From Hydrogenivirga caldilitoris (GTDB lineage Bacteria; Aquificota; Aquificia; Aquificales; Aquificaceae), in the NCBI RefSeq assembly GCF_003664005.1, contig NZ_RCCJ01000001.1, positions 1,550,001 through 1,614,000 on the forward strand: a stretch of DNA of 64,000 nt. The letters run 5' to 3'. Numbering within the stretch: position 1 is the stretch's first letter; every line of letters begins with the position of its first letter. The position numbers and the translations under genes were made by a program. The notes beneath the pieces were generated by a model that saw only the letters and a program-made list of their open reading frames with translations, was not told the DNA's origin and did not search any database. Below are positions 17,307 through 23,869 of the stretch, one piece after another.

Positions 17307-17421
17307 CCTCATAATAAACTTCGCACCTCTGGCAGATAAGTCTGTCCTTTTCCTTGTCGTACACAAGCTCACCCTTACATACAGGGCAAGCGATTATCTC
17401 AAGGAGCTTTTCGTCAAGCAT
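17242..17421 (-). CDS. Trm112/UPF0434 family small zinc-ribbon protein
   Basis: 59 aa, easily missed. The start M-L-D-E-K-L-L-E-I-I-A-C-P-V-C-K-G is nearly the family consensus; C12-x2-C15 and C30-x2-C33 form a zinc ribbon, and E-G-I-P-V-L-L-P near the end is the conserved last strand. Trm112-like proteins activate methyltransferases in eukaryotes and archaea; bacterial YcaR-type homologues are little studied. The ATG shares its A with the stop of the upstream gene (TGATG), with GGAG 5-8 nt upstream. It runs 65 bp into the convergent HAD gene. Confidence 0.88.
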   Translation of the reverse strand: MLDEKLLEIIACPVCKGELVYDKEKDRLICQRCEVYYEVREGIPVLLPDSGKPLQEENS

Positions 17422-17834
17422 CAGGAGCTCTCCTTCACATACTCCCAGAGTTCACCCATGAACCTTTTGAACTCCTCAAGCTGAGCGTGACCGAGTTTCC
17501 TTGAGAGTTCAGCCTCATCAAAAACGAGTTCTCCGCTCGTAGGTGCGTAATCTACATACTGGAGGTCGGCTATATCAAGGTCAAACACGCACATATACTG
17601 CTGAGCCTCCCTCTTGAACAGGACAAACTCTGCCTCGTATGGCTTTGATACCTTTGTTTCCCACTGGAAGCTCCCTCCGAAAGGATTGAGCCAGTACTGT
17701 TCATTTTCGGCAATGCAGAACTCAGCCCGCTTGACTGACATTATGTCATACATAAGCTCTCCATCGTAAGTCATGACAGCCCATACACGGTTGTTCTTTA
17801 ACGGGTTTAGCAAGAACGTTACGGTATTTTCCAT
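17421..17834 (-). CDS. Conserved-looking hypothetical protein
   Basis: Not recognised. 137 aa, soluble, acidic and rich in aromatic residues, with no signal peptide or membrane segment. Coding use agrees with neighbours, it has a clear GGGAGGT ribosome-binding site about 10 nt before the ATG, a TATAAT box at 17864-17859, and it is coupled by a TGATG junction to the Trm112-like gene. This makes it a real gene. The pairing suggests a functional link to the Trm112-like protein, for example as a partner, but no methyltransferase motif is visible in it. Confidence 0.72.
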   Translation of the reverse strand: MENTVTFLLNPLKNNRVWAVMTYDGELMYDIMSVKRAEFCIAENEQYWLNPFGGSFQWETKVSKPYEAEFVLFKREAQQYMCVFDLDIADLQYVDYAPTSGELVFDEAELSRKLGHAQLEEFKRFMGELWEYVKESS

Positions 17835-17858
17835 CCTCTGAAACCTCCCTTTGGTAAT

Positions 17859-17864
17859 ATTATA
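17859..17864 (-). promoter_or_regulatory. Minus-strand -10 box for the 17834 gene, overlapping an acyP promoter
   Basis: TATAAT on the minus strand within the AT-rich stretch 17855-17866. The same stretch offers TATAAA toward acyP (ATG at 17871). Only 36 bp separate the two starts. Confidence 0.45.
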
Positions 17865-17870
17865 AAGGAC

Positions 17871-18140
17871 ATGCGCTTTCGCATTTTTGTATCAGGGCTT
17901 GTGCAGGGTGTAGGGTTTAGAGCTTACACCCACAGAGTTGCCCAGAGTTACGGATTGTCAGGCTGGGTGAGAAACCTCCCTGACGGGAGGGTTGAAATAC
18001 TCGTTGAAGGTGACGAAGAAGTTTTATGTAACTTCATAAGGGATGTGTGGAGGGGTCCAAGGTTGTCAAGGGTGGACAAGCTGGAGATTTTGAAGGAGGA
18101 GCAGGATGAACCTCTTACTGGTTTTGATATTCGCTATTAG
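17871..18140 (+). CDS. acyP: Acylphosphatase
   Basis: 89 aa, the family's normal size. The signature G-L-V-Q-G-V-G-F-R-A-Y-T near residue 9-20 contains the catalytic arginine, and G-W-V-R-N-L-P-D-G-R-V-E near 31-42 holds the catalytic asparagine (N35). It hydrolyses acyl phosphates such as carbamoyl phosphate and acetyl phosphate; its cellular role is still debated. It overlaps the following LysM protein by 35 bp. Confidence 0.95.
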   Translation: MRFRIFVSGLVQGVGFRAYTHRVAQSYGLSGWVRNLPDGRVEILVEGDEEVLCNFIRDVWRGPRLSRVDKLEILKEEQDEPLTGFDIRY

Positions 18141-19092
18141 CCTCCTGCCTACAGAAGGTAACGCTGCTAAATGCAGGCTCTATCACAAGGTCAAACCGGG
18201 GGAGAGTCTCTGGAGCGTGGCTGACAGATATAACATGTACATAGAGGATATCCTTAGAGCGAACCCGAAACTTGATAAAAAGAAGTTCCTAAGGGTGGGT
18301 CAGAGGCTATGCATACCTTATAAGGGCAGAAGCCCCCAGAAGAAGAGTTCACCTACAAATTACACTATCTACGTTGTAAAGCGCGGGGATAGTCTTAAAG
18401 AAATAGCCCAGAAGTTTGGGGTGAACTGGAGAGACATAAAGGCTGCCAACAGACTCAGGAGCAACACTATATTCGTAGGACAGAAGCTGAAGATACCCAC
18501 AAGCGAAGAAAAGAGTGCAGAGACATCTAAAACCTACAGAAGGGGAGAGGTCGTATACATAAAGTACAGGGTGAGGAGAGGAGATAGCTTACAGAGAATA
18601 GCCCAGAAGTTTGGGGTGAACTGGAGAGACATAAAGGCTGCCAACAGACTCAGGAGTGACGTAATACGGGTAGGACAGCTGATAAAAGTACCTGTCCCAA
18701 AGAAAGCCTTTGAGAGAAAGTACATAGACAAACCTAAGATAGATATAGCTTTCCTTCCCGTAGATGGAAAGGTTGAGGAAGGCTCAAGGGGTGTTGATAT
18801 ATACGCTTCCTGCGGTGAAAAGGTCAGGGCTGTTGATAGCGGTAAGGTTATATACAGTGGAGATGACCTTTCAACCTATGGAAATATGGTAATAGTTGAG
18901 CATGCTGGGTATCTGTCAATATATGCCTATAACATGCAGAACCTGGTTGACAGAGGAGACAACGTAGCTAAGGGAGAGGTTATCGGGAAGGTAGGGCTAA
19001 AACCGGGCTCCGGGAAGTGTGCCCTCCACTTTGAGGTCAGAACCAAAGACGGCGCTGTACTCAACCCCCTTGAATATTTAGGAAAAAAGTAA
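18106..19092 (+). CDS. NlpD-like LysM/LytM protein, likely division amidase activator
   Basis: 328 aa. A signal peptide (about 1-20, L-P-T-E-G-N-A) is followed by three LysM peptidoglycan-binding domains (about 24-70, 86-132, 151-198) and a C-terminal M23/LytM domain (about 220-326). The M23 metal ligands are missing: the H of H-x3-D is R (S-R-G-V-D) and the first H of H-x-H is A (A-L-H-F-E). This is the same kind of degeneration as in E. coli NlpD, so I infer a non-catalytic activator of an N-acetylmuramoyl amidase. No lipobox is seen. LysM 2 and 3 share an identical 60-bp DNA stretch. The start has AAGGAGG upstream. Confidence 0.85.
   Translation: MNLLLVLIFAISLLPTEGNAAKCRLYHKVKPGESLWSVADRYNMYIEDILRANPKLDKKKFLRVGQRLCIPYKGRSPQKKSSPTNYTIYVVKRGDSLKEIAQKFGVNWRDIKAANRLRSNTIFVGQKLKIPTSEEKSAETSKTYRRGEVVYIKYRVRRGDSLQRIAQKFGVNWRDIKAANRLRSDVIRVGQLIKVPVPKKAFERKYIDKPKIDIAFLPVDGKVEEGSRGVDIYASCGEKVRAVDSGKVIYSGDDLSTYGNMVIVEHAGYLSIYAYNMQNLVDRGDNVAKGEVIGKVGLKPGSGKCALHFEVRTKDGAVLNPLEYLGKK
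18402..18461 (+). repeat. 60-bp exact direct repeat, copy 1 (LysM domain 2)
   Basis: Identical base for base to 18597-18656, offset 195 bp (65 codons, in frame). It encodes the core of a LysM domain. Flanking sequence diverges, so the identity is unusually high for two domains of one gene. Confidence 0.9.
18597..18656 (+). repeat. 60-bp exact direct repeat, copy 2 (LysM domain 3)
   Basis: Second copy of the repeat at 18402-18461. The perfect identity including third codon positions points to recent duplication or gene conversion. Confidence 0.9.
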
Positions 19093-19123
19093 TACAATAG
19101 TGGTTTCCTGAAAGGAGTGTGAG

Positions 19124-19558
19124 ATGAAGACATACAGGGTAAAACCCCAGGAAGTTGAGAGAAAGTGGTACGTGGTTGATGCGGAAGGCAAAGTCTTAGG
19201 AAGGCTTGCCAGCGAGATAGCCAAGATACTGAGAGGAAAGCACAAACCCTACTACCAGCCGGACGTTGACTGTGGAGATTTCGTAGTGGTGGTTAACGCA
19301 GACAAAATCAGGGTTACAGGAAACAAGCTCTCTCAGAAGAAGTATTACAGGCACTCCAACTACCCGGGAGGACTTAAGGAGAGAACCCTTCAATGGATGC
19401 TTGAGAACAAACCCGAAGAGGTCATAACACTGGCAGTGAAGAGGATGCTCCCCAAAAACAGGCTCGGACATAGGATGCTCAAAAAGTTGAAGGTGTACAG
19501 GGGAGCTGAGCACCCTCATGTATCTCAGAGACCAGAGCCCCTGGAGGTTGAGGCATGA
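19124..19558 (+). CDS. rplM: 50S ribosomal protein L13
   Basis: 144 aa, standard length. Typical L13 features: [15 protein letters not shown] near 17-31, the central D-F-V-V-V-V-N-A segment, and K-M-L-P-K-like R-M-L-P-K-N near 107. An early 50S assembly protein. Its stop overlaps the rpsI ATG (ATGA), the conserved rplM-rpsI pair. Confidence 0.97.
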   Translation: MKTYRVKPQEVERKWYVVDAEGKVLGRLASEIAKILRGKHKPYYQPDVDCGDFVVVVNADKIRVTGNKLSQKKYYRHSNYPGGLKERTLQWMLENKPEEVITLAVKRMLPKNRLGHRMLKKLKVYRGAEHPHVSQRPEPLEVEA

Positions 19559-19992
19559 AACTTAAAGACTTCAAAATAACACCTGAGAACTCCCATTACG
19601 GAACTGGAAGGAGAAAGGAGTCTATAGCCAGAGTGTGGATACTGAAAGACCAGCCCAATAAGTTCATAGTCAGGGTAGATGAGACCGGTAAGGAGTACGA
19701 CCTCAGAGATTACGTTCAGAGGGAGACTCTCTTCCAGAAGGTGATGCTTCCCTTCAAGGCTACAGGAACGGAAGGGAAGTTCGGCATATACGCCACCGTT
19801 GAAGGAGGAGGAATATCCGGTCAGGCTGAGGCTATAATGTACGGGGTTGCAAAAGCTCTCCTCGCTCACAACTCAGACTTCAGAACGCCGCTTAAGAAGG
19901 CTAAACTCCTCGCAAGAGATGCAAGGGAGAAGGAGAGGAAGAAATACGCTCAGATGGGTGCAAGGGCTAAGTACAGGTGGAGCAAACGTTAA
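19555..19992 (+). CDS. rpsI: 30S ribosomal protein S9
   Basis: 145 aa. The [12 protein letters not shown] strand and the basic C-terminus ending R-A-K-Y-R-W-S-K-R, which contacts P-site tRNA, are diagnostic. It carries about 15 extra N-terminal residues relative to short bacterial S9. Coupled to rplM upstream; the 3' end overlaps argC by 16 bp. Confidence 0.97.
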   Translation: MKLKDFKITPENSHYGTGRRKESIARVWILKDQPNKFIVRVDETGKEYDLRDYVQRETLFQKVMLPFKATGTEGKFGIYATVEGGGISGQAEAIMYGVAKALLAHNSDFRTPLKKAKLLARDAREKERKKYAQMGARAKYRWSKR

Positions 19993-20996
19993 GGGTCTGT
20001 ATTTACGGAGCTACGGGTTATACAGCCTCAGAACTTATCCGTATCCTCGTTGAGCACCCCTACGTTCGCATAACTGACCTCGTATCCTCTTCAACCGCTG
20101 GAAGAAAGGTCTCGGAGGTTTTACCCCACCTGACACCCAAGCTTGGAGACCTCGTCCTATCAAAGGAACCTGAAGAAGACTTTGACCTCGCTTTCTTGTG
20201 CCTTCCCCACGAAGTTTCCCTGGAAACTGTCCCTGAGCTCTTATCTAAAGGGAAGAAGGTCGTTGACCTCTCCGGAGCTTATAGAATTAGGAACCCAAAG
20301 GCTTACGAGGAGTTTTACGGTTTTGTGCACAGGTATGAAGATGTATTGGAAACAGCTGTTTACGGGTTGCCTGAATTTTTCAGGGAGAGTATTAAAGGGG
20401 CTCAGCTGGTAGCAAATCCGGGGTGTTACCCTACAGCTACCCTCCTCGCTTTGTATCCGCTAATTAAAGAGAAGGTTGAGTTTGACAGCGTAATAGTACA
20501 CGCCCTTTCTGGAGTGTCTGGGGCTGGGAGAGGGCTAAGACAACAATTCCACTATCCGGAAATGGAGGAGAACTTCTTCGCCTATTCCGTTGAGAAGCAC
20601 AGACACACGCCAGAGATGGAGGACGTTGTGAAGAGGCTCTCAGGTAGAGAGATGAGGATAAGGTTTACACCTGTGGTGGTGCCTGCGTCAAGGGGAATGC
20701 TTTCTACCCTTTACGTAAGAACAAATATCAAAGATATTGAAGACCTTTACAGGGAAACCTATTCAGGTGAGCCTTTCATTACTATATCCCGCACACCTCC
20801 AATGACAAAGTGGGTTCTCGGTACCAACAACTGCATCCTTTACCCAACCTATGACGCCAGAAGCTCAACGGCTATTATACTTTCAGCCCTTGATAACCTC
20901 GGTAAGGGAGCTTCCTCACAGGCGGTCCAGAACATGAACCTCATGTTCGGTCTTGAAGAGACCCTTTCTCTACCAACAGTTCCCAAATTTCCATAA
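19977..20996 (+). CDS. argC: N-acetyl-gamma-glutamyl-phosphate reductase
   Basis: Third step of arginine biosynthesis: NADPH reduction of N-acetylglutamyl phosphate. 339 aa with the Rossmann motif Y-G-A-T-G-Y-T-A-S-E near residue 10, the catalytic cysteine in N-P-G-C-Y-P-T-A-T near 148, and the S-G-V-S-G-A-G-R segment. It starts at a GTG inside the rpsI 3' end (16-bp overlap). An arginine gene attached to a ribosomal-protein operon is an Aquificales-like arrangement with no clear functional logic. Confidence 0.95.
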   Translation: MEQTLRVCIYGATGYTASELIRILVEHPYVRITDLVSSSTAGRKVSEVLPHLTPKLGDLVLSKEPEEDFDLAFLCLPHEVSLETVPELLSKGKKVVDLSGAYRIRNPKAYEEFYGFVHRYEDVLETAVYGLPEFFRESIKGAQLVANPGCYPTATLLALYPLIKEKVEFDSVIVHALSGVSGAGRGLRQQFHYPEMEENFFAYSVEKHRHTPEMEDVVKRLSGREMRIRFTPVVVPASRGMLSTLYVRTNIKDIEDLYRETYSGEPFITISRTPPMTKWVLGTNNCILYPTYDARSSTAIILSALDNLGKGASSQAVQNMNLMFGLEETLSLPTVPKFP

Positions 20997-21099
20997 GATT
21001 TTCCTTATATGCTAATCATTTTAAATTAGATTTATTTATCAATACATAAGTAACAATTAATAAACTTCCCAAGCCCTTTCCTCTAAATTATTTAGTGCG

Positions 21100-21516
21100 A
21101 TGTTGAGAATCTTAGTCCTTCTAATTATTGGAATATCTACACTTTCCAGCGCCCAGGTTGAAGGGTGGGTCACGGACTTTAAAAGAGGCGTTGAGCTTGC
21201 CAAAGCCCAAGGGAAAGAAGTTCTCCTGTACTTCTACGGAGAGCACTGTCCCTACTGCTTACAGATGGAGGAGTTTGTCCTCGGTGACCCCGATGTGGAC
21301 CGCTACATAAGGGAGCGCTTCATTGTAGTTAGCCTCAACATAAACAGTTCGGAAGAACTCAACAGGAAGTTTGGGGTTTACGGAACCCCCCATTTTGTTA
21401 TTTATGACCCCAACTATGATAGGATAGTTTTGAGTATATTTGGAAGCAGGGAGCGGGAAGACTTTTTAAACTTGCTAACTAGAGCTTGTAAAAAAACCAG
21501 TTTAAGGAGGTGTTAG
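21100..21516 (+). CDS. soxW: SoxW-like periplasmic thioredoxin
   Basis: 138 aa with a signal peptide (about 1-18, ending S-S-A-Q) and a thioredoxin fold whose active site is C-P-Y-C in H-C-P-Y-C-L near residue 49-52; the cis-proline loop is G-T-P-H-F. SoxW proteins keep the SoxY carrier cysteine or other Sox thiols reduced in the periplasm. It heads the sox cluster with 2 bp to soxY. The 103-bp region upstream (20997-21099) is AT-rich and presumably holds the operon promoter. The symbol is by context and fold. Confidence 0.82.
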   Translation: MLRILVLLIIGISTLSSAQVEGWVTDFKRGVELAKAQGKEVLLYFYGEHCPYCLQMEEFVLGDPDVDRYIRERFIVVSLNINSSEELNRKFGVYGTPHFVIYDPNYDRIVLSIFGSREREDFLNLLTRACKKTSLRRC

Positions 21517-21518
21517 CC

Positions 21519-21974
21519 ATGATTACAAGAAGGGACCTGCTGAAGGTGGCAGGAGTGGGAGCGGTGGCACTACTGGCAGCTCCCGGAGCGGTAAGAACCT
21601 CCTTCGGGGCTGAGAAGAAGTCCATTGAAGATGCCCTGAAGGAGCACCTGGGGAAAGGACTCTCCGGTCTGAAGGAGAGCAACCTGATAAACATTAAGGC
21701 TCCTACCATAGCCGAGTCCGGTGCTAACGTTCCCGTTCAGGTGAGCGCCAACATACCCGTTGACCAGGTTGAGGCTCTCTACATATTCGCCGATGAAAAC
21801 TTCAACCCCTGGGTTGCTACCGTTGAGCTTACACCCATGAACGGGGAAGTGTTCTTCGCCACAAGGATAAAGCTTGCAAAAACCTCTCCCGTAAGGGCGG
21901 TCGTTAAGATGAAGGATGGAACACTCCTTGCAGCTGCTAAAGAGGTTAAGGTAACCGTCGGCGGTTGTGGCTGA
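21519..21974 (+). CDS. soxY: Sulfur carrier protein SoxY
   Basis: 151 aa from the ATG at 21519, which has AAGGAGGTG 6 nt upstream; an in-frame GTG at 21510 lies inside that site. The Tat signal begins I-T-R-R-D-L-L-K-V. The mature immunoglobulin-like domain ends in V-T-V-G-G-C-G with carrier cysteine C150 at the next-to-last position; many SoxY proteins end G-G-C-G-G, so this one is a residue shorter. SoxY carries sulfur intermediates as a cysteine adduct and is exported as a complex with SoxZ. Confidence 0.94.
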   Translation: MITRRDLLKVAGVGAVALLAAPGAVRTSFGAEKKSIEDALKEHLGKGLSGLKESNLINIKAPTIAESGANVPVQVSANIPVDQVEALYIFADENFNPWVATVELTPMNGEVFFATRIKLAKTSPVRAVVKMKDGTLLAAAKEVKVTVGGCG

Positions 21975-22010
21975 TAAAACCTTAAAAATTTAAAAGGGAG
22001 GTAAAGGAAG

Positions 22011-22343
22011 ATGGCAACCATAGGAAGAGCTGTAGTCAGGGTACCCAAGAGCGCCTCAAAGGGCGAGGTTGTGAAGATTCAGATGGTCATAACCCACCCT
22101 ATGGAGACGGGCCTCAGGAAGGACAAGAAGACAGGCCAGCTCATACCTGCCCACTACATAACCAAGGTTGAGTTTCTTTTCAACGGAAAGAAGGTAACCA
22201 CCCTTCACACAGGGGCAGGGGTAAGTAAGAACCCGTACTTCGCCATTAAGATGAAGGTTACCGAATCTGGAACTCTCACCATCAAATACGAGGACAACAA
22301 GGGAGGCAAGTGGGAAAAAAGCGCTGAGATAAATGTTTCTTAA
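22011..22343 (+). CDS. soxZ: SoxZ, partner of the sulfur carrier SoxY
   Basis: 110 aa, no signal peptide, as expected for a protein exported with Tat-dependent SoxY. Characteristic segments: V-R-V-P near the start, V-I-T-H-P-M-E-T-G-L-R near 30-40, H-Y-I-T-K-V-E-F and N-P-Y-F-A-I-K. The heterodimer exposes the SoxY swinging arm to SoxXA and SoxB. The Shine-Dalgarno GGGAGGT precedes the ATG. 36 bp separate it from soxY. Confidence 0.94.
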   Translation: MATIGRAVVRVPKSASKGEVVKIQMVITHPMETGLRKDKKTGQLIPAHYITKVEFLFNGKKVTTLHTGAGVSKNPYFAIKMKVTESGTLTIKYEDNKGGKWEKSAEINVS

Positions 22344-22360
22344 ACAAAGGAGGGGTTAAG

Positions 22361-23182
22361 ATGAAAAGGAAGGCTATACTTGCTTCAGCCCTTGTGGCTG
22401 GAGGGGCTGTTTTTACAATGGCAATGGCACAGGAGGAGCAGCTTCCCACCCACCTGAAGGAGCTCCTTGAGCTGGGGATGCATCCCGGGCACGCCTTTAT
22501 TGATGAAGGCAAAGACTACTACCACAGCATAAAAGGTGCAAACGGAAAGACCTGCGCCTCCTGTCACGGACAGGACGGGGAGAAGCTCCAGGGAGCTTAC
22601 GCTAAGATGCCCAGGTACTACAAGGACCTTGACAGGGTTGCCGACATAGATACGAGGATAAAGGGCTGCATGACCAAGTACATGGGGTTTGACGCCAAGG
22701 ACAAGAAGTTCAAAAAGGACTTTGACAAGAAGTGGAGGGTTCCCCTCGCGACTTACGTGGCATCTCTCAGCAACGGACAGGCTATAAGCGTCCAGCTTGA
22801 TGACCCCCAAGAGAAGGAGATGTATAAGTACGGAGAGCAGCTCTGGTACATGAGGGTAGGAGCGAGGGACTTCTCCTGCGGTATATGTCATACCGTTCTT
22901 GCAGGAAAGAGGATAAGGCTCCAGGGACTCCCCGACCCTGTTAAGAACAAGCTCTACACCCACTGGCCCGCTTACAGGTTCGGTTCCGACAGGATGTGGA
23001 CGATGGAGGACAGGGTAAGGAGCTGCTTCAAGGCTTACTTCCTATACACGAAGCAGTGGGATGAGAAGAAGGACTGGGTGAAGAAGCCACCGGCACATTC
23101 GGATTGGGTTATAGCCCTTGAGCTTTACATGAAGCACGCTGCAAACGGGGCAACCATAGAGGTTCCCGGACTCTTGAGATAA
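22361..23182 (+). CDS. soxA: SoxA, dihaem cytochrome c of the SoxAX complex
   Basis: 273 aa with a signal peptide cut after A-M-A-Q. Two haem sites: C65-A-S-C-H69 and C173-G-I-C-H177. C103 (K-G-C-M) and C222 (R-S-C-F) match the distal cysteine ligands, C222 being the catalytic persulfide cysteine in known dihaem SoxA. SoxAX oxidatively joins thiosulfate to SoxY. It lies 17 bp after soxZ and 13 bp before soxX. Confidence 0.95.
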   Translation: MKRKAILASALVAGGAVFTMAMAQEEQLPTHLKELLELGMHPGHAFIDEGKDYYHSIKGANGKTCASCHGQDGEKLQGAYAKMPRYYKDLDRVADIDTRIKGCMTKYMGFDAKDKKFKKDFDKKWRVPLATYVASLSNGQAISVQLDDPQEKEMYKYGEQLWYMRVGARDFSCGICHTVLAGKRIRLQGLPDPVKNKLYTHWPAYRFGSDRMWTMEDRVRSCFKAYFLYTKQWDEKKDWVKKPPAHSDWVIALELYMKHAANGATIEVPGLLR

Positions 23183-23195
23183 AGGAGGGGCGAAG

Positions 23196-23774
23196 ATGAA
23201 GAAGTTTTTATTTACAGGAGTAATATTAGGGACCGGGCTTTTGGTAGCTTGTCAGCCGGCGGCACAGCAGGCGGAAGCTCCGAAGGCTGAGGAGAAGAAG
23301 CTGAGTGCAAAGGAGAAGTTTGAAATAGCCCTTGCCAATCAGGATAAGTATCAGAAAGCCTGCTCCAACCCCAACCAGCTCGTCCCCGAGGGGATAGACC
23401 TTGAGACCTTCAAGAAGGAGATGCTCGCCACTGTCAAGTTCCCCGAAGGAGGGGTAGTAGGAAAGGACATAGCTAAGGGTGAGAAACTCTTCGGAGACCC
23501 AAAGAAGGGCGGAAAGAGCAGAAGGGGTAACTGTTACGCCTGCCACTGCGGAGACCCTCAGATAATCGCCTGCGGAAACATAGGACCTTCCCTCAGAGGT
23601 TATGGAAAGAGAGGTATAGACCCCAAGGACACCTACATCAGGATATACAACTCCTGGGCTGTGAACCCCTGCTCAGTCATGCCCAGACTCGGATACCACG
23701 GAGTTCTCAAGCCTGAGGAGATAGCCGACATAGTCGCCTACATGCATGACCCTAACTCTCCGCTCAACAAGTGA
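23196..23774 (+). CDS. soxX: SoxX, monohaem cytochrome c, predicted lipoprotein
   Basis: 192 aa. The N-terminus has a lipobox L-V-A-C with C19 as lipidated residue, then a flexible Ala/Glu/Lys spacer. Haem site C113-Y-A-C-H117; distal ligand probably M162 in S-V-M-P-R-L-G. It accepts electrons from SoxA and passes them to small cytochromes. Extra cysteines (C56, C118, C126, C159) may form disulfides. The lipid anchor would tether SoxAX to the membrane, unlike classic soluble SoxAX. Confidence 0.92.
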   Translation: MKKFLFTGVILGTGLLVACQPAAQQAEAPKAEEKKLSAKEKFEIALANQDKYQKACSNPNQLVPEGIDLETFKKEMLATVKFPEGGVVGKDIAKGEKLFGDPKKGGKSRRGNCYACHCGDPQIIACGNIGPSLRGYGKRGIDPKDTYIRIYNSWAVNPCSVMPRLGYHGVLKPEEIADIVAYMHDPNSPLNK

Positions 23775-23782
23775 TACCACCC

Positions 23783-23805
23783 CAGGGGGGCGCCTTGTCC
23801 CCCTG
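23783..23805 (+). terminator. GC-rich hairpin between soxX and soxB
   Basis: CAGGGGG (23783-23789), 9-nt loop, CCCCCTG (23799-23805): a perfect 7-bp stem, starting 8 nt after the soxX stop. No T-run follows directly, so it may be a partial terminator or an mRNA stabiliser rather than a full stop. The loop itself is GC-rich. Confidence 0.6.
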
Positions 23806-23869
23806 ACTTTCAACATAAACTTTCCTTTTATGGTAACTTTTTTTATGTTCTTATAGGAGGTAACGGCAG

